From: Lachnospiraceae bacterium EP-SM-12S-S03
GTDB lineage: Bacteria; Bacillota; Clostridia; Lachnospirales; Lachnospiraceae
Direction: 5' to 3'
NCBI GenBank assembly: GCA_020540725.1
Contig: JAJBSL010000051.1
Span: forward strand, 1-5,288
DNA length: 5,288 nt
Part shown: positions 1-5,164 of the stretch, piece after piece
How positions within the stretch are numbered: position 1 is the stretch's first letter
Layout: every line of letters begins with the position of its first letter
Translations under genes and position numbers: made by a program
The notes under the pieces: model-generated
What the model was told of the DNA's origin: nothing
What the model saw: only the letters and a program-made list of their open reading frames with translations
Databases searched by the model: none

Positions 1-2
1 CT

Positions 3-74
3 GGCTCCATGGTCAAGCGGTTAAGACATCGCCCTTTCACGGCGGTAACACGGGTTCGATTCCCGTTGGAGTCA
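3..74 (+). tRNA. tRNA-Glu (anticodon TTC)
   Basis: This is a complete cloverleaf that decodes glutamate codons GAA and GAG. The acceptor arms 3-9 and 67-73 pair over seven positions, one of them G-T, and A74 is the discriminator base. The anticodon stem 29-33/41-45 encloses a seven-base loop with TTC at 36-38. The T-loop carries the usual GGTTCGATTCC pattern. The 3' CCA is not encoded, because ATTAAAG follows, so it must be added by a nucleotidyltransferase. It lies 17 bases upstream of tRNA-Cys with no terminator between them, so the two are probably cotranscribed from a promoter outside the window. Confidence 0.96.
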
Positions 75-91
75 TTAAAGATATTGAATAT

Positions 92-162
92 GGCGCCATA
101 GCCAAGTGGTAAGGCAAAGGTCTGCAACACCTCTATCACCAGTTCAAATCTGGTTGGCGCCT
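92..162 (+). tRNA. tRNA-Cys (anticodon GCA), copy 1
   Basis: This tRNA decodes cysteine codons. The seven acceptor pairs 92-98/155-161 are all Watson-Crick, and T162 is the discriminator, which matches the U73 identity element of cysteine tRNAs. The anticodon loop 122-128 has GCA at 124-126, and the T-stem is 138-142/150-154. The top pair of the anticodon stem (A117/C133) is mismatched. CCA is not encoded. It is the second gene of a tRNA-Glu-tRNA-Cys unit that ends at the terminator just downstream. All 71 bases recur identically at 2525-2595. Confidence 0.96.
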
Positions 163-164
163 TT

Positions 165-201
165 AAAACAGGAAATTCTGAATGAGTTTTCCTGTTTTTT
201 T
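165..201 (+). terminator. Intrinsic terminator of the tRNA-Glu/tRNA-Cys unit
   Basis: A perfect 11-bp stem (165-175 pairs with 188-198; core ACAGGAAA/TTTCCTGT) has a 12-base loop. Its 3' arm runs directly into a T-tract ending at 201. It begins three bases after the tRNA-Cys discriminator and separates the tRNA unit from dsdA. Confidence 0.88.
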
Positions 202-246
202 GCGTTCAAATTTAACTGAGATGAAAAAGTATAAGGAGAGGGAAAT

Positions 247-1527
247 ATGGAACTGATAAAGGCTTTGCAAAATGAAGATGAGCTTGTTTGGATCAACCCT
301 AAATATGGGAAAGAAACGAAGAAAATGGATCAGCTATCCATGAAAGATGTGGAAGATGCTGAAGACAGACTTCAAAGATTTGCACCGTTCATTGAAAAAT
401 GTTTTCCGGAGACAAAGGAGGCACACGGTATCATAGAGTCTCCGTTATGCGAAATCAAGGAGATGGCGAAGAACTCAAACATAGGAGGAAGACTCTTTTT
501 GAAAATGGACAGTCACCTTCCGATTGCCGGATCTGTGAAAGCCAGAGGCGGAATTTATGAAGTATTAAAACACACAGAAGATCTGGCCTTTGAAAATGGA
601 TTTTTGACAGAAGATGAAAACTATGCAAAGCTTGCAGAAACAAAATATCGAGAGTTCTTTTCCCAGTACACAGTACAGGTAGGATCTACGGGGAATTTGG
701 GACTTAGTATTGGAATTGCCAGTGCAGCTATAGGCTATCAGGTTATCGTGCACATGTCGGCGGATGCAAAGCAATGGAAGAAGGATCTACTGCGTTCCCA
801 CGGCGTTACGGTGATGGAATATGAGTCCGACTATAGTGCAGCGGTGAAAAACGGAAGAATACTTTCTGATGCAGATCCTAAAAGCTATTTCGTTGATGAT
901 GAAAATTCGAAAAATCTTTTTCTTGGTTACGCAGTGGCAGCAAAGCGTTTAAAGGCACAGCTTCAAAAAAAGCAAATTCAGGTAGATCAAGAACATCCGC
1001 TGTTTGTCTATATTCCATGTGGTGTAGGAGGGGCGCCGGGAGGAGTGACATACGGATTGAAAGAGATGTTTGGTGAAAATGTACATTGTTTTTTCATTGA
1101 ACCTACGCAAGCTCCGTGTATGCTCTTGGGTATGGCGACCGGAAAACAGAATGAGATCTGTGTACAGGACATCGGTTTGAGCGGACTTACAGAAGCCGAT
1201 GGTCTGGCCGTAGGAAGACCATCAGGATTTGTGGGAAAAGTTATGGAGACGAGGCTTTCCGGAATTTTTACAATAGAAGATAAGAAATTATATGACTATA
1301 TGCGAAGATTGAAGAAAACAGAATGCATTTTCCTTGAACCAAGTGCATGCGCAGCCTTTGAAGGACCGATAAAAATACAAAAATATGAAGAAGCACAGAA
1401 ATATTTGATAGAGCATAATTTAAAAGAGAAAATGGATAAAGCTGTGCACATTGCATGGGCAACAGGAGGAAGTCTGGTGCCGGAAGAAATACAAACCATA
1501 TATGAAAACACATATTTTGAGAATTAG
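247..1527 (+). CDS. dsdA: D-serine ammonia-lyase (D-serine dehydratase)
   Basis: This is a PLP-dependent, fold-type II enzyme, expected in the cytosol. It converts D-serine (and in known members D-threonine, more weakly) to pyruvate (or 2-oxobutanoate) plus ammonia, which detoxifies D-serine and lets it be used as a carbon and nitrogen source. The 426 residues fit the DsdA family (about 440). Visible motifs are the Schiff-base lysine K98 in [11 protein letters not shown], the phosphate or substrate loop GSTGN at 146-150, the glycine-rich [10 protein letters not shown] at 257-266, [12 protein letters not shown] at 316-327, and the C-terminal ATGGS at 405-409. The start is supported by AAGGAG at 233-238, eight bases upstream of the ATG. 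No dsdX transporter or dsdC regulator is adjacent. I see no clear promoter between the tRNA terminator and the start, and no clear intrinsic terminator after the stop. The family call is firm; the substrate preference is inferred. Confidence 0.95.
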   Translation: MELIKALQNEDELVWINPKYGKETKKMDQLSMKDVEDAEDRLQRFAPFIEKCFPETKEAHGIIESPLCEIKEMAKNSNIGGRLFLKMDSHLPIAGSVKARGGIYEVLKHTEDLAFENGFLTEDENYAKLAETKYREFFSQYTVQVGSTGNLGLSIGIASAAIGYQVIVHMSADAKQWKKDLLRSHGVTVMEYESDYSAAVKNGRILSDADPKSYFVDDENSKNLFLGYAVAAKRLKAQLQKKQIQVDQEHPLFVYIPCGVGGAPGGVTYGLKEMFGENVHCFFIEPTQAPCMLLGMATGKQNEICVQDIGLSGLTEADGLAVGRPSGFVGKVMETRLSGIFTIEDKKLYDYMRRLKKTECIFLEPSACAAFEGPIKIQKYEEAQKYLIEHNLKEKMDKAVHIAWATGGSLVPEEIQTIYENTYFEN

Positions 1528-1539
1528 ACAAATAGGGAA

Positions 1540-1568
1540 TTGAATTTTCAATTGGAAAATGTTATGAT
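1540..1568 (+). promoter_or_regulatory. Sigma-A-type promoter for the DUF2238-like gene
   Basis: TTGAAT at 1540-1545 is followed by a 17-base spacer and TATGAT at 1563-1568. A TG dinucleotide at 1560-1561 gives an extended -10. Transcription would start near 1575, about 45 bases before the chosen start codon. A short inverted repeat (AATTGA 1538-1543 / TCAATT 1548-1553) overlaps the -35 and could be an operator or chance in AT-rich DNA. This promoter suggests the downstream gene is expressed independently of dsdA. Confidence 0.65.
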
Positions 1569-1618
1569 AACGAAATTGTAGAATGGATATATTGAGATAA
1601 AGTACTGTGAGGAAAAAG

Positions 1619-2473
1619 ATGAAGCGTAAGTGGAAAGTGAAATGGAAAGCGTTAAAAATGGAGATTGCAGAGCATAAAAGTTCATTTGTTGTGTATATGG
1701 TGCTCCGTATTCTTGTTATACTGATTATGATACTACAGATTCTAAATAGAAATTTTGAAGATGTTTTTTATTGTGTTCTTACTTTGATTCTGTTACTGGT
1801 ACCGAGTTTTTTGCAAATGGAACTTAAGATAGAACTTCCAACTCCTTTAGAGATTATTATTTTGCTTTTTATTTTTGCGGCAGAGATTATGGGAGAGATT
1901 GGTTCTTATTATACAAAATTTCCATATTGGGATACTATGTTGCATACCATGAATGGATTTCTTGCTGCGGCAATCGGATTCTCGCTTGTAGATATTTTGA
2001 ACAGACATAAGAGTGACAAATTTCATCTTTCTCCGTTATATCTGGCTATTGTTGCATTTTGCTTTTCTATGACAATTGGTGTGATGTGGGAGTTTTTTGA
2101 ATGTGGTATGGATTTGTTTTTTGGAATGGATACGCAGAAAGATACAATCGTCCATAGCATTTCGAGCGTAATGCTTGATCCCACAAGAACGCAGACGATT
2201 GTTCATATTAACGATATACATGATGTGACGGTAAATGGACAGAGTCTCGGCGTGAATGGATATTTGGATATTGGACTTTTAGATACCATGAAAGATTTGT
2301 TTGTCAATTTTATCGGCGCCGTTGTATTTTCGATTATTGGATTTTTTTATGTGAAAAAACGCGGAGAAGGGAAATTTGCGAAAAAATTTATTCCAACAAA
2401 AAAGAAAGCAGAGAGAGACTTTATAAAAATCGTGGAAAAAAATGAAAAAGAAAAATTGACGGAAAAAAATTAA
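1619..2473 (+). CDS. Polytopic membrane protein, DUF2238/YjdF-like
   Basis: This is an integral membrane protein of unknown function, 284 residues from ATG 1619. A very basic N-terminus (about residues 1-20) precedes hydrophobic segments near 23-42, 50-66, 77-95, 108-126, 138-157 and 228-245, and the tail after 246 is lysine-rich, charged and probably cytosolic. Conserved-looking motifs are WDTMLH at 104-109, GVMWEFFECGMD at 154-165 and LLDTMKDLFVNFIGA at 220-234. These resemble the DUF2238 family that includes E. coli YjdF, recalled from memory and not searched. A roughly 60-residue polar stretch (165-225) separates the last two membrane segments. An in-frame GTG at 1607 would add four residues, but GAGG at 1609-1612 sits six bases before ATG 1619 and favours that start. 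It has its own promoter and no evident functional tie to dsdA. Confidence 0.8.
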   Translation: MKRKWKVKWKALKMEIAEHKSSFVVYMVLRILVILIMILQILNRNFEDVFYCVLTLILLLVPSFLQMELKIELPTPLEIIILLFIFAAEIMGEIGSYYTKFPYWDTMLHTMNGFLAAAIGFSLVDILNRHKSDKFHLSPLYLAIVAFCFSMTIGVMWEFFECGMDLFFGMDTQKDTIVHSISSVMLDPTRTQTIVHINDIHDVTVNGQSLGVNGYLDIGLLDTMKDLFVNFIGAVVFSIIGFFYVKKRGEGKFAKKFIPTKKKAERDFIKIVEKNEKEKLTEKN

Positions 2474-2484
2474 TCTGTTATAAT
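2456..2484 (+). promoter_or_regulatory. Near-consensus sigma-A promoter upstream of tRNA-Cys copy 2
   Basis: TTGACG at 2456-2461, a 17-base spacer, and a perfect TATAAT at 2479-2484. The -35 lies inside the last codons of the upstream membrane-protein gene. Predicted initiation is near 2491, about 34 bases before the tRNA. It is the best-scoring promoter by eye in the window and fits the strong expression expected of a tRNA gene. Confidence 0.75.
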
Positions 2485-2487
2485 TTT

Positions 2488-2520
2488 TATGTTGATGAGT
2501 ATACTTATACTATCAACATA
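2488..2520. promoter_or_regulatory. Long palindrome over the predicted transcription start (candidate operator or leader hairpin)
   Basis: The outer arms TATGTTGAT (2488-2496) and ATCAACATA (2512-2520) match over 9 bp. After a single unpaired G2497, the inner arms AGTAT (2498-2502) and ATACT (2507-2511) add 5 bp around a four-base centre. No T-tract follows, so it is not an intrinsic terminator. It starts four bases after the -10 box and covers the expected +1, a typical place for a repressor operator, and it ends just before the tRNA-Cys. No regulator gene is in the window, so the binding protein is unknown. Confidence 0.5.
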
Positions 2521-2524
2521 ATAC

Positions 2525-2595
2525 GGCGCCATAGCCAAGTGGTAAGGCAAAGGTCTGCAACACCTCTATCACCAGTTCAAATCTGGTTGGCGCCT
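2525..2595 (+). tRNA. tRNA-Cys (anticodon GCA), copy 2
   Basis: This tRNA is identical over all 71 bases to the tRNA-Cys at 92-162, with the same cloverleaf, GCA anticodon at 2557-2559, T discriminator at 2595 and no encoded CCA. Flanking similarity stops within a few bases on either side (AATA[T/C] upstream, TT[T/C]AAA downstream), so the repeat is the gene itself rather than a longer segment. It appears to be a single-gene transcription unit with its own strong promoter (2456-2484) and terminator (2623-2664). Confidence 0.96.
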
Positions 2596-2622
2596 TCAAA
2601 GTTAAAAAGGTGTAAAATACGG

Positions 2623-2664
2623 GAAACGGCCGCAAAATTCTATATTTTCGGTTGTTTCTTTTTT
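2623..2664 (+). terminator. Intrinsic terminator after tRNA-Cys copy 2
   Basis: GAAACGGCCG (2623-2632) pairs over ten positions, two of them G-T, with CGGTTGTTTC (2649-2658). The loop can extend the stem through AAAAT/ATTTT. Six T residues follow at 2659-2664. It closes the tRNA-Cys copy 2 unit, and its last T is the first base of the 37-bp palindromic repeat. Confidence 0.82.
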
Positions 2665-2700
2665 ATGATATACGAAATTCCTTCGGAATCCTATATCATA
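2664..2700. repeat. 37-bp palindromic repeat, copy A
   Basis: An imperfect palindrome has outer arms TATGATATA (2664-2672) and TATATCATA (2692-2700), plus an inner hairpin ATTCC-TTC-GGAAT (2678-2690). It aligns without gaps to the 37-bp palindrome at 5164-5200, with 31 of 37 positions identical. One arm difference is compensated: position 5 is A here and C there, and its partner, position 33, is T here and G there. On its right lie six A residues (2700-2705), a small hairpin CACAC-TTT-GTGTG (2706-2718), and GGGTATGCG (2718-2726). Read on the - strand this looks like a short terminator. It resembles a REP- or MITE-like dispersed element. Confidence 0.7.
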
Positions 2701-2721
2701 AAAAACACACTTTGTGTGGGT

Positions 2722-2871
2722 ATGCGCAGTTGTAGCGTAGGAGGTCTGATTTACGGAACGGTCTTGACATTATATGCAGTTCCGTGTATCGTTGACTTGT
2801 TCCATAGAAAAGAAAAGGCAAGATTAAGAGACAGCATCGAAAGAGATTATGGGGAAAGAAAGGGAAAGTAA
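2722..2871 (+). pseudogene. C-terminal remnant of an RND-family efflux permease
   Basis: About 49 codons remain in frame. The stretch from 2737, beginning VGGLIYGTVLTLYAVP and continuing CIVDLFHRKE, matches the last transmembrane helix and cytoplasmic tail typical of AcrB-type (HAE1/RND) proton-driven drug exporters, which normally have about 1,000 or more residues. Everything upstream is missing: the frame runs back into the palindromic repeat and the tRNA-Cys, which do not encode RND sequence. No membrane-fusion partner or regulator is present. The frame can be read from ATG 2722 without an evident ribosome-binding site, so a short peptide is possible but unlikely to function. The stop lies just before the preferred sortase start, as expected if the intact pump gene once preceded the sortase. 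The homology call comes from motif recognition, not a search. Confidence 0.7.
2764..2792 (+). promoter_or_regulatory. Candidate promoter for the sortase gene inside the efflux remnant
   Basis: A perfect -35 TTGACA at 2764-2769, a 17-base spacer, and TATCGT at 2787-2792, which keeps the most important -10 positions (T1, A2, T6). The sortase start codon is about 75 bases further on. Because the sequence also encodes the conserved efflux helix, the match may be coincidental. It would, however, supply the sortase with a promoter downstream of the tRNA terminator. Confidence 0.35.
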
Positions 2872-2872
2872 A

Positions 2873-3724
2873 ATGGATGCAAAAGAGAGAAAAAAATTAC
2901 ATCGACAGCAGATGAAAGAAGAAGGCAAGTACAATACACATAAAAGTGCAGGGAAACGACCAGGAAACAGAAAGAAAAAAGAGAGTAAGAAAGGCTCGAT
3001 TCTTAGTACGGTCGCTTTAATCCTTGCGATCTGCGTATTTTGTGTTTCAGCGTTTCAACTTTTTAAAATATTTTCATCTTATAAAAAGGGAGACGATGAA
3101 TATAAGAAAGTACAGAATCTCGCGGTAAAGGCCGAAGAGCAGGATGGGGAGACACTTTTTTCGGTAGACTTTGATAAACTGAAAGAAATCAATCCGGATA
3201 CCGTGGCATGGATACGCTTTGAAGAACCTTCCATAATCAGTTATCCGGTGGTACATAGCCATGATAATAAAGAATATTTGACGAAACTTTTCGGAGAAGG
3301 AAAGAATACATATGGAACACTATTTGTAGATAAAGATAATACAGGAGATTTTACAGACAGAAATACATTTATCTACGGACATCGAATGAAGAGTGGTTCC
3401 ATGTTTGGTAAACTGGAAGAGTACAAAGATGAATCGTTTGTTCAGGAACATCCGTATTTTTATATTTATACTCCGGACGGAAAAGAATTAAAATATGAGG
3501 TATTTGCGGTAGGGGTAGTAACAGATACATCCCAGACATACACAAAGGAGTTCGCCGATGACGAAGCATTTCTGAAATATATCAGCCATATCAGAGCTGA
3601 ATCAAATTACCAGACAGATGTTAGTGTGAAAGCAGATTCACAGATTGTAAGCCTTTCTACGTGTACCGCGGACAGTAATGAAGACAGATTCGTAGTTCAT
3701 GGTGTAAAGGTAGCAGAAAGATAA
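2873..3724 (+). CDS. Class B sortase (membrane-anchored cysteine transpeptidase)
   Basis: Sortases act on the outer face of the membrane. They cleave a C-terminal sorting signal on secreted proteins and transfer the protein to the cell wall or to another protein. This one has 283 residues: a strongly basic cytosolic N-terminus (1-41, rich in Lys/Arg), one membrane anchor near 42-65, a linker, and the sortase domain from about 95 to the end. The catalytic set is visible: His170 in FIYGHRMKSGSMFG, Cys264 in SLSTCT, and Arg272 in EDRFVVHG. The His-motif context and length are class B-like. The start at 2873 is preferred because AAGGG sits eight bases upstream. An in-frame ATG at 2849 would add eight residues but has a poor ribosome-binding site and overlaps the efflux remnant. 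No substrate or pilin gene is in the window, so its target is unknown. It is followed closely by the DUF951 gene. Confidence 0.92.
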   Translation: MDAKERKKLHRQQMKEEGKYNTHKSAGKRPGNRKKKESKKGSILSTVALILAICVFCVSAFQLFKIFSSYKKGDDEYKKVQNLAVKAEEQDGETLFSVDFDKLKEINPDTVAWIRFEEPSIISYPVVHSHDNKEYLTKLFGEGKNTYGTLFVDKDNTGDFTDRNTFIYGHRMKSGSMFGKLEEYKDESFVQEHPYFYIYTPDGKELKYEVFAVGVVTDTSQTYTKEFADDEAFLKYISHIRAESNYQTDVSVKADSQIVSLSTCTADSNEDRFVVHGVKVAER

Positions 3725-3733
3725 GGAGCAGAT

Positions 3734-3925
3734 ATGGCAGTACAGTATGAAGTGGGAGATATTGTAAAAATGAAAAAAAAGCATCCTTGTGGGAGTTTTG
3801 AGTGGGAAATCCTCCGGGTGGGGGCGGATTTTCGCTTGAAGTGCCTGGGATGCGGACATCAGATTATGATATCGAGAAAGCTTGTGGAAAAAAATACGAA
3901 AGAACTGAAAAAAGGCTTGAAATAG
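3734..3925 (+). CDS. DUF951 family small protein
   Basis: This 63-residue cytosolic protein has the pattern of the DUF951 family, widespread in Firmicutes and of unknown function: an N-terminal VGDIVKMKKKHPCGSFEWE, then VGADFRLKCLGCGHQIMISR. His17, Cys19, Cys37, Cys40 and His42 could bind a metal such as zinc, which is an inference. The AAGGAG at 3723-3728 overlaps the sortase stop codon (3722-3724) and lies five bases from the ATG, so translation is probably coupled to the sortase. In many Firmicutes the family is found near rpsF, as here. No clear intrinsic terminator separates it from the rpsF leader. Confidence 0.88.
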   Translation: MAVQYEVGDIVKMKKKHPCGSFEWEILRVGADFRLKCLGCGHQIMISRKLVEKNTKELKKGLK

Positions 3926-3940
3926 AACGGTTTTTATGTT

Positions 3941-3963
3941 AATATATCAAATTGTGATATATT
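3941..3963. promoter_or_regulatory. Inverted repeat in the rpsF upstream region
   Basis: AATATATCA (3941-3949) and TGATATATT (3955-3963) form a perfect 9-bp inverted repeat with a five-base centre. The right arm contains TATATT (3958-3963), which could be the -10 box of an rpsF promoter, but the matching -35 region (TATGTT near 3935) is poor. It may be an operator, or simply a symmetrical AT-rich promoter. It lies just upstream of the leader hairpin. Confidence 0.35.
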
Positions 3964-3971
3964 ATTTTATC

Positions 3972-3998
3972 CTTGTTCCCGTAAAGGCGGGGGCCAAG
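3972..3998 (+). promoter_or_regulatory. rpsF leader hairpin, candidate S6:S18 autoregulatory site
   Basis: CTTG (3972-3975) pairs with CAAG (3995-3998), and CCCG (3978-3981) pairs with CGGG (3988-3991). An internal loop of TT against GGC and a six-base apical loop complete a hairpin 22 bases before the rpsF start. Known rpsF leaders in many bacteria bind the S6:S18 complex through a small hairpin with a conserved CCG that mimics the 16S rRNA site. This hairpin contains CCG and precedes an operon encoding both S6 and S18, so autoregulation is likely. I assigned it from position and general shape, not from a covariance-model match. Confidence 0.5.
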
Positions 3999-4020
3999 AG
4001 ACCATAAGGAGGTATAAGAC

Positions 4021-4308
4021 ATGAACAAATATGAATTAGCTGTTGTTGTCAGCGCAAAAATCGAAGATGACGCAAGAACAGAGACTGTTGAGAAAGTAAA
4101 AGCATTAGTTGAGCGTTTTGGCGGACAGATCTCAGAAGTTGACGAATGGGGTAAGAGAAGATTAGCTTACGAAATCCAGAAAATGAAAGAAGGATACTAC
4201 TACTTCGTTCGCTTTGAAGCTGACTCTACTGTTCCTGCAGAGATCGAAAGCAGACTTCGTATCATGGATAACGTGCTTAGATTTTTATGCGTTAGACAGG
4301 AAGCATAG
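4021..4308 (+). CDS. rpsF: 30S ribosomal protein S6
   Basis: S6 is a small-subunit protein that binds 16S rRNA as a heterodimer with S18 in the platform. Its 95 residues are full length. It opens with the typical MNKYELAVVVSAKI strand and contains the characteristic central motif VDEWGKRRLAYEIQKMKEGYYYFVRF (residues about 40-65), then the LRIMDNVLRFLCVR strand at the C-terminus. A very strong AAGGAGGT (4006-4013) lies seven bases before the ATG. It is the first gene of rpsF-ssb-rpsR; ssb starts 22 bases after its stop. Confidence 0.98.
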   Translation: MNKYELAVVVSAKIEDDARTETVEKVKALVERFGGQISEVDEWGKRRLAYEIQKMKEGYYYFVRFEADSTVPAEIESRLRIMDNVLRFLCVRQEA

Positions 4309-4330
4309 AGAAGAGAAATGAGGAAATCGT

Positions 4331-4765
4331 ATGAATAAAGTAATTTTAATGGGACGTTTAACAAGAGATCCTGAAGTAAGATATTCACAGGGAGCCAATG
4401 CAACGGCAGTAGCAAGATATTCCTTAGCTGTTGATCGTCGTTTTAAAAGAGACGGAGAGCCGACAGCAGATTTTATTAACTGTGTAGCGTTCGGAAGAAC
4501 AGCAGAGTTTGCAGAGAAATATTTCCGTCAGGGATTGAAAGTCGTAGTAACAGGACGCATCCAGACAGGAAGTTATACGAACAAAGATGGTGTGAGAGTA
4601 TATACAACAGACATCGTAGTGGAAGAACAGGAATTCGCTGAGAGCAAGGCTGCAAGTGAGAATCATAGTTATCAGGCAAGTCCTATGCCATCACCGAGCG
4701 CAGATATCGGAGATGGTTTCATGAATATTCCAGACGGAATTGATGAAGAGTTACCATTCAGCTAA
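4331..4765 (+). CDS. ssb: Single-stranded DNA-binding protein
   Basis: SSB coats single-stranded DNA during replication, recombination and repair and recruits partner enzymes through its acidic C-terminal tip. The 144 residues comprise an N-terminal OB fold (about 1-104) with the expected MNKVILMGRLTRDPE start, FINCVAFGRTAEFAEKY, and VVTGRIQTGSYTNKDG. A short Ser/Pro/Gly-rich linker (about 105-130) leads to a tip ending DEELPFS. Unlike the usual terminal proline-phenylalanine, one serine follows the phenylalanine. The protein contains no tryptophan. AGGA (4321-4324) lies six bases before the start. It sits between rpsF and rpsR as in most Firmicutes, tying replication to ribosome synthesis. 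Confidence 0.97.
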   Translation: MNKVILMGRLTRDPEVRYSQGANATAVARYSLAVDRRFKRDGEPTADFINCVAFGRTAEFAEKYFRQGLKVVVTGRIQTGSYTNKDGVRVYTTDIVVEEQEFAESKAASENHSYQASPMPSPSADIGDGFMNIPDGIDEELPFS

Positions 4766-4808
4766 ACGATGATGATTGATAGTGTAGAAAATTAGGAGGT
4801 AAACCAAA

Positions 4809-5072
4809 ATGGCTTTTGATAAAGGTAATAAAGCAGATTCTCCAATGAAGAGAAGAGCTCCACGTAGAAGAAAAAAAGTTTGTGTATTCTGTGGTAAAGA
4901 GAATAACGAAATCGATTACAAGGACGTTGCTAAATTAAGAAAATATGTTTCTGAAAGAGGAAAAATTCTTCCAAGAAGAATCACAGGAAACTGTGCAAAA
5001 CATCAGAGAGCTCTTACAGTAGCAATTAAGAGAGCTAGACATTTAGCATTGATGCCATACGTACAGGACTAG
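4809..5072 (+). CDS. rpsR: 30S ribosomal protein S18
   Basis: S18 is a small-subunit protein and the partner of S6 on the 16S rRNA platform. The 87-residue protein has a basic N-terminus ([12 protein letters not shown]), then CVFC (Cys25, Cys28) and NCAKH (Cys62, His65), a likely zinc-binding, cysteine-containing form of S18. The conserved [25 protein letters not shown] and [12 protein letters not shown] blocks are present. AGGAGGT (4794-4800) lies eight bases upstream of the ATG, and 43 bases separate it from ssb. It is the last gene of the operon, before a strong terminator. Confidence 0.98.
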   Translation: MAFDKGNKADSPMKRRAPRRRKKVCVFCGKENNEIDYKDVAKLRKYVSERGKILPRRITGNCAKHQRALTVAIKRARHLALMPYVQD

Positions 5073-5109
5073 GCAAAAATAGCAAATACGAATAATAAGT
5101 AAATGATAG

Positions 5110-5164
5110 AAGAACGGCTTTTGGCTGCTATGTTATTCACGCATACCCAAAGCCGTTCTTTTTT
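5110..5164 (+). terminator. Intrinsic terminator of the rpsF-ssb-rpsR operon
   Basis: AAGAACGGCTTT (5110-5121) pairs perfectly over 12 bp with AAAGCCGTTCTT (5149-5160). The run of six T residues at 5159-5164 overlaps the end of the 3' arm. The loop is unusually long (27 bases, partly closable by GG/CC) and contains CGCATACCC. The last T is the first base of the palindromic repeat that follows. Confidence 0.9.

Noticed and set aside
455..643. Minus-strand reading frame inside dsdA, and similar frames opposite the other genes (for example 1268-1531, 3369-3569, 4424-4666)
   Set aside because: They lie opposite clearly conserved genes, lack convincing ribosome-binding sites, and their translations are low-complexity or Cys/Leu/Ser-rich, as expected of antisense shadows.
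1607..1618. GTG start for the DUF2238-like gene
   Set aside because: The GTG forms part of the ribosome-binding site (GAGG at 1609-1612) for ATG 1619 and has only a weak site of its own.
92..2595. Integrated prophage or integrative element between the tRNA-Cys copies
   Set aside because: There is no integrase, excisionase or phage gene in the interval. The repeat equals the whole tRNA gene rather than a 3' attachment core, so a mobile element cannot be claimed from this window.
2700..2718. Minus-strand intrinsic terminator (CACAC/GTGTG hairpin plus six T)
   Set aside because: The stem is only 5 bp and no - strand gene leads into it. It is better treated as part of the repeat element.
2539..2721. 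Open reading frame upstream of and continuous with the efflux remnant
   Set aside because: It begins inside the tRNA-Cys and runs through the terminator and palindromic repeat. The translated part before 2722 has no protein-like character, so only the 3' part is kept, as a pseudogene.
2849..2872. Upstream ATG for the sortase
   Set aside because: It has a poor ribosome-binding site and overlaps the efflux remnant. ATG 2873 has AAGGG at suitable spacing. The choice affects only eight residues.
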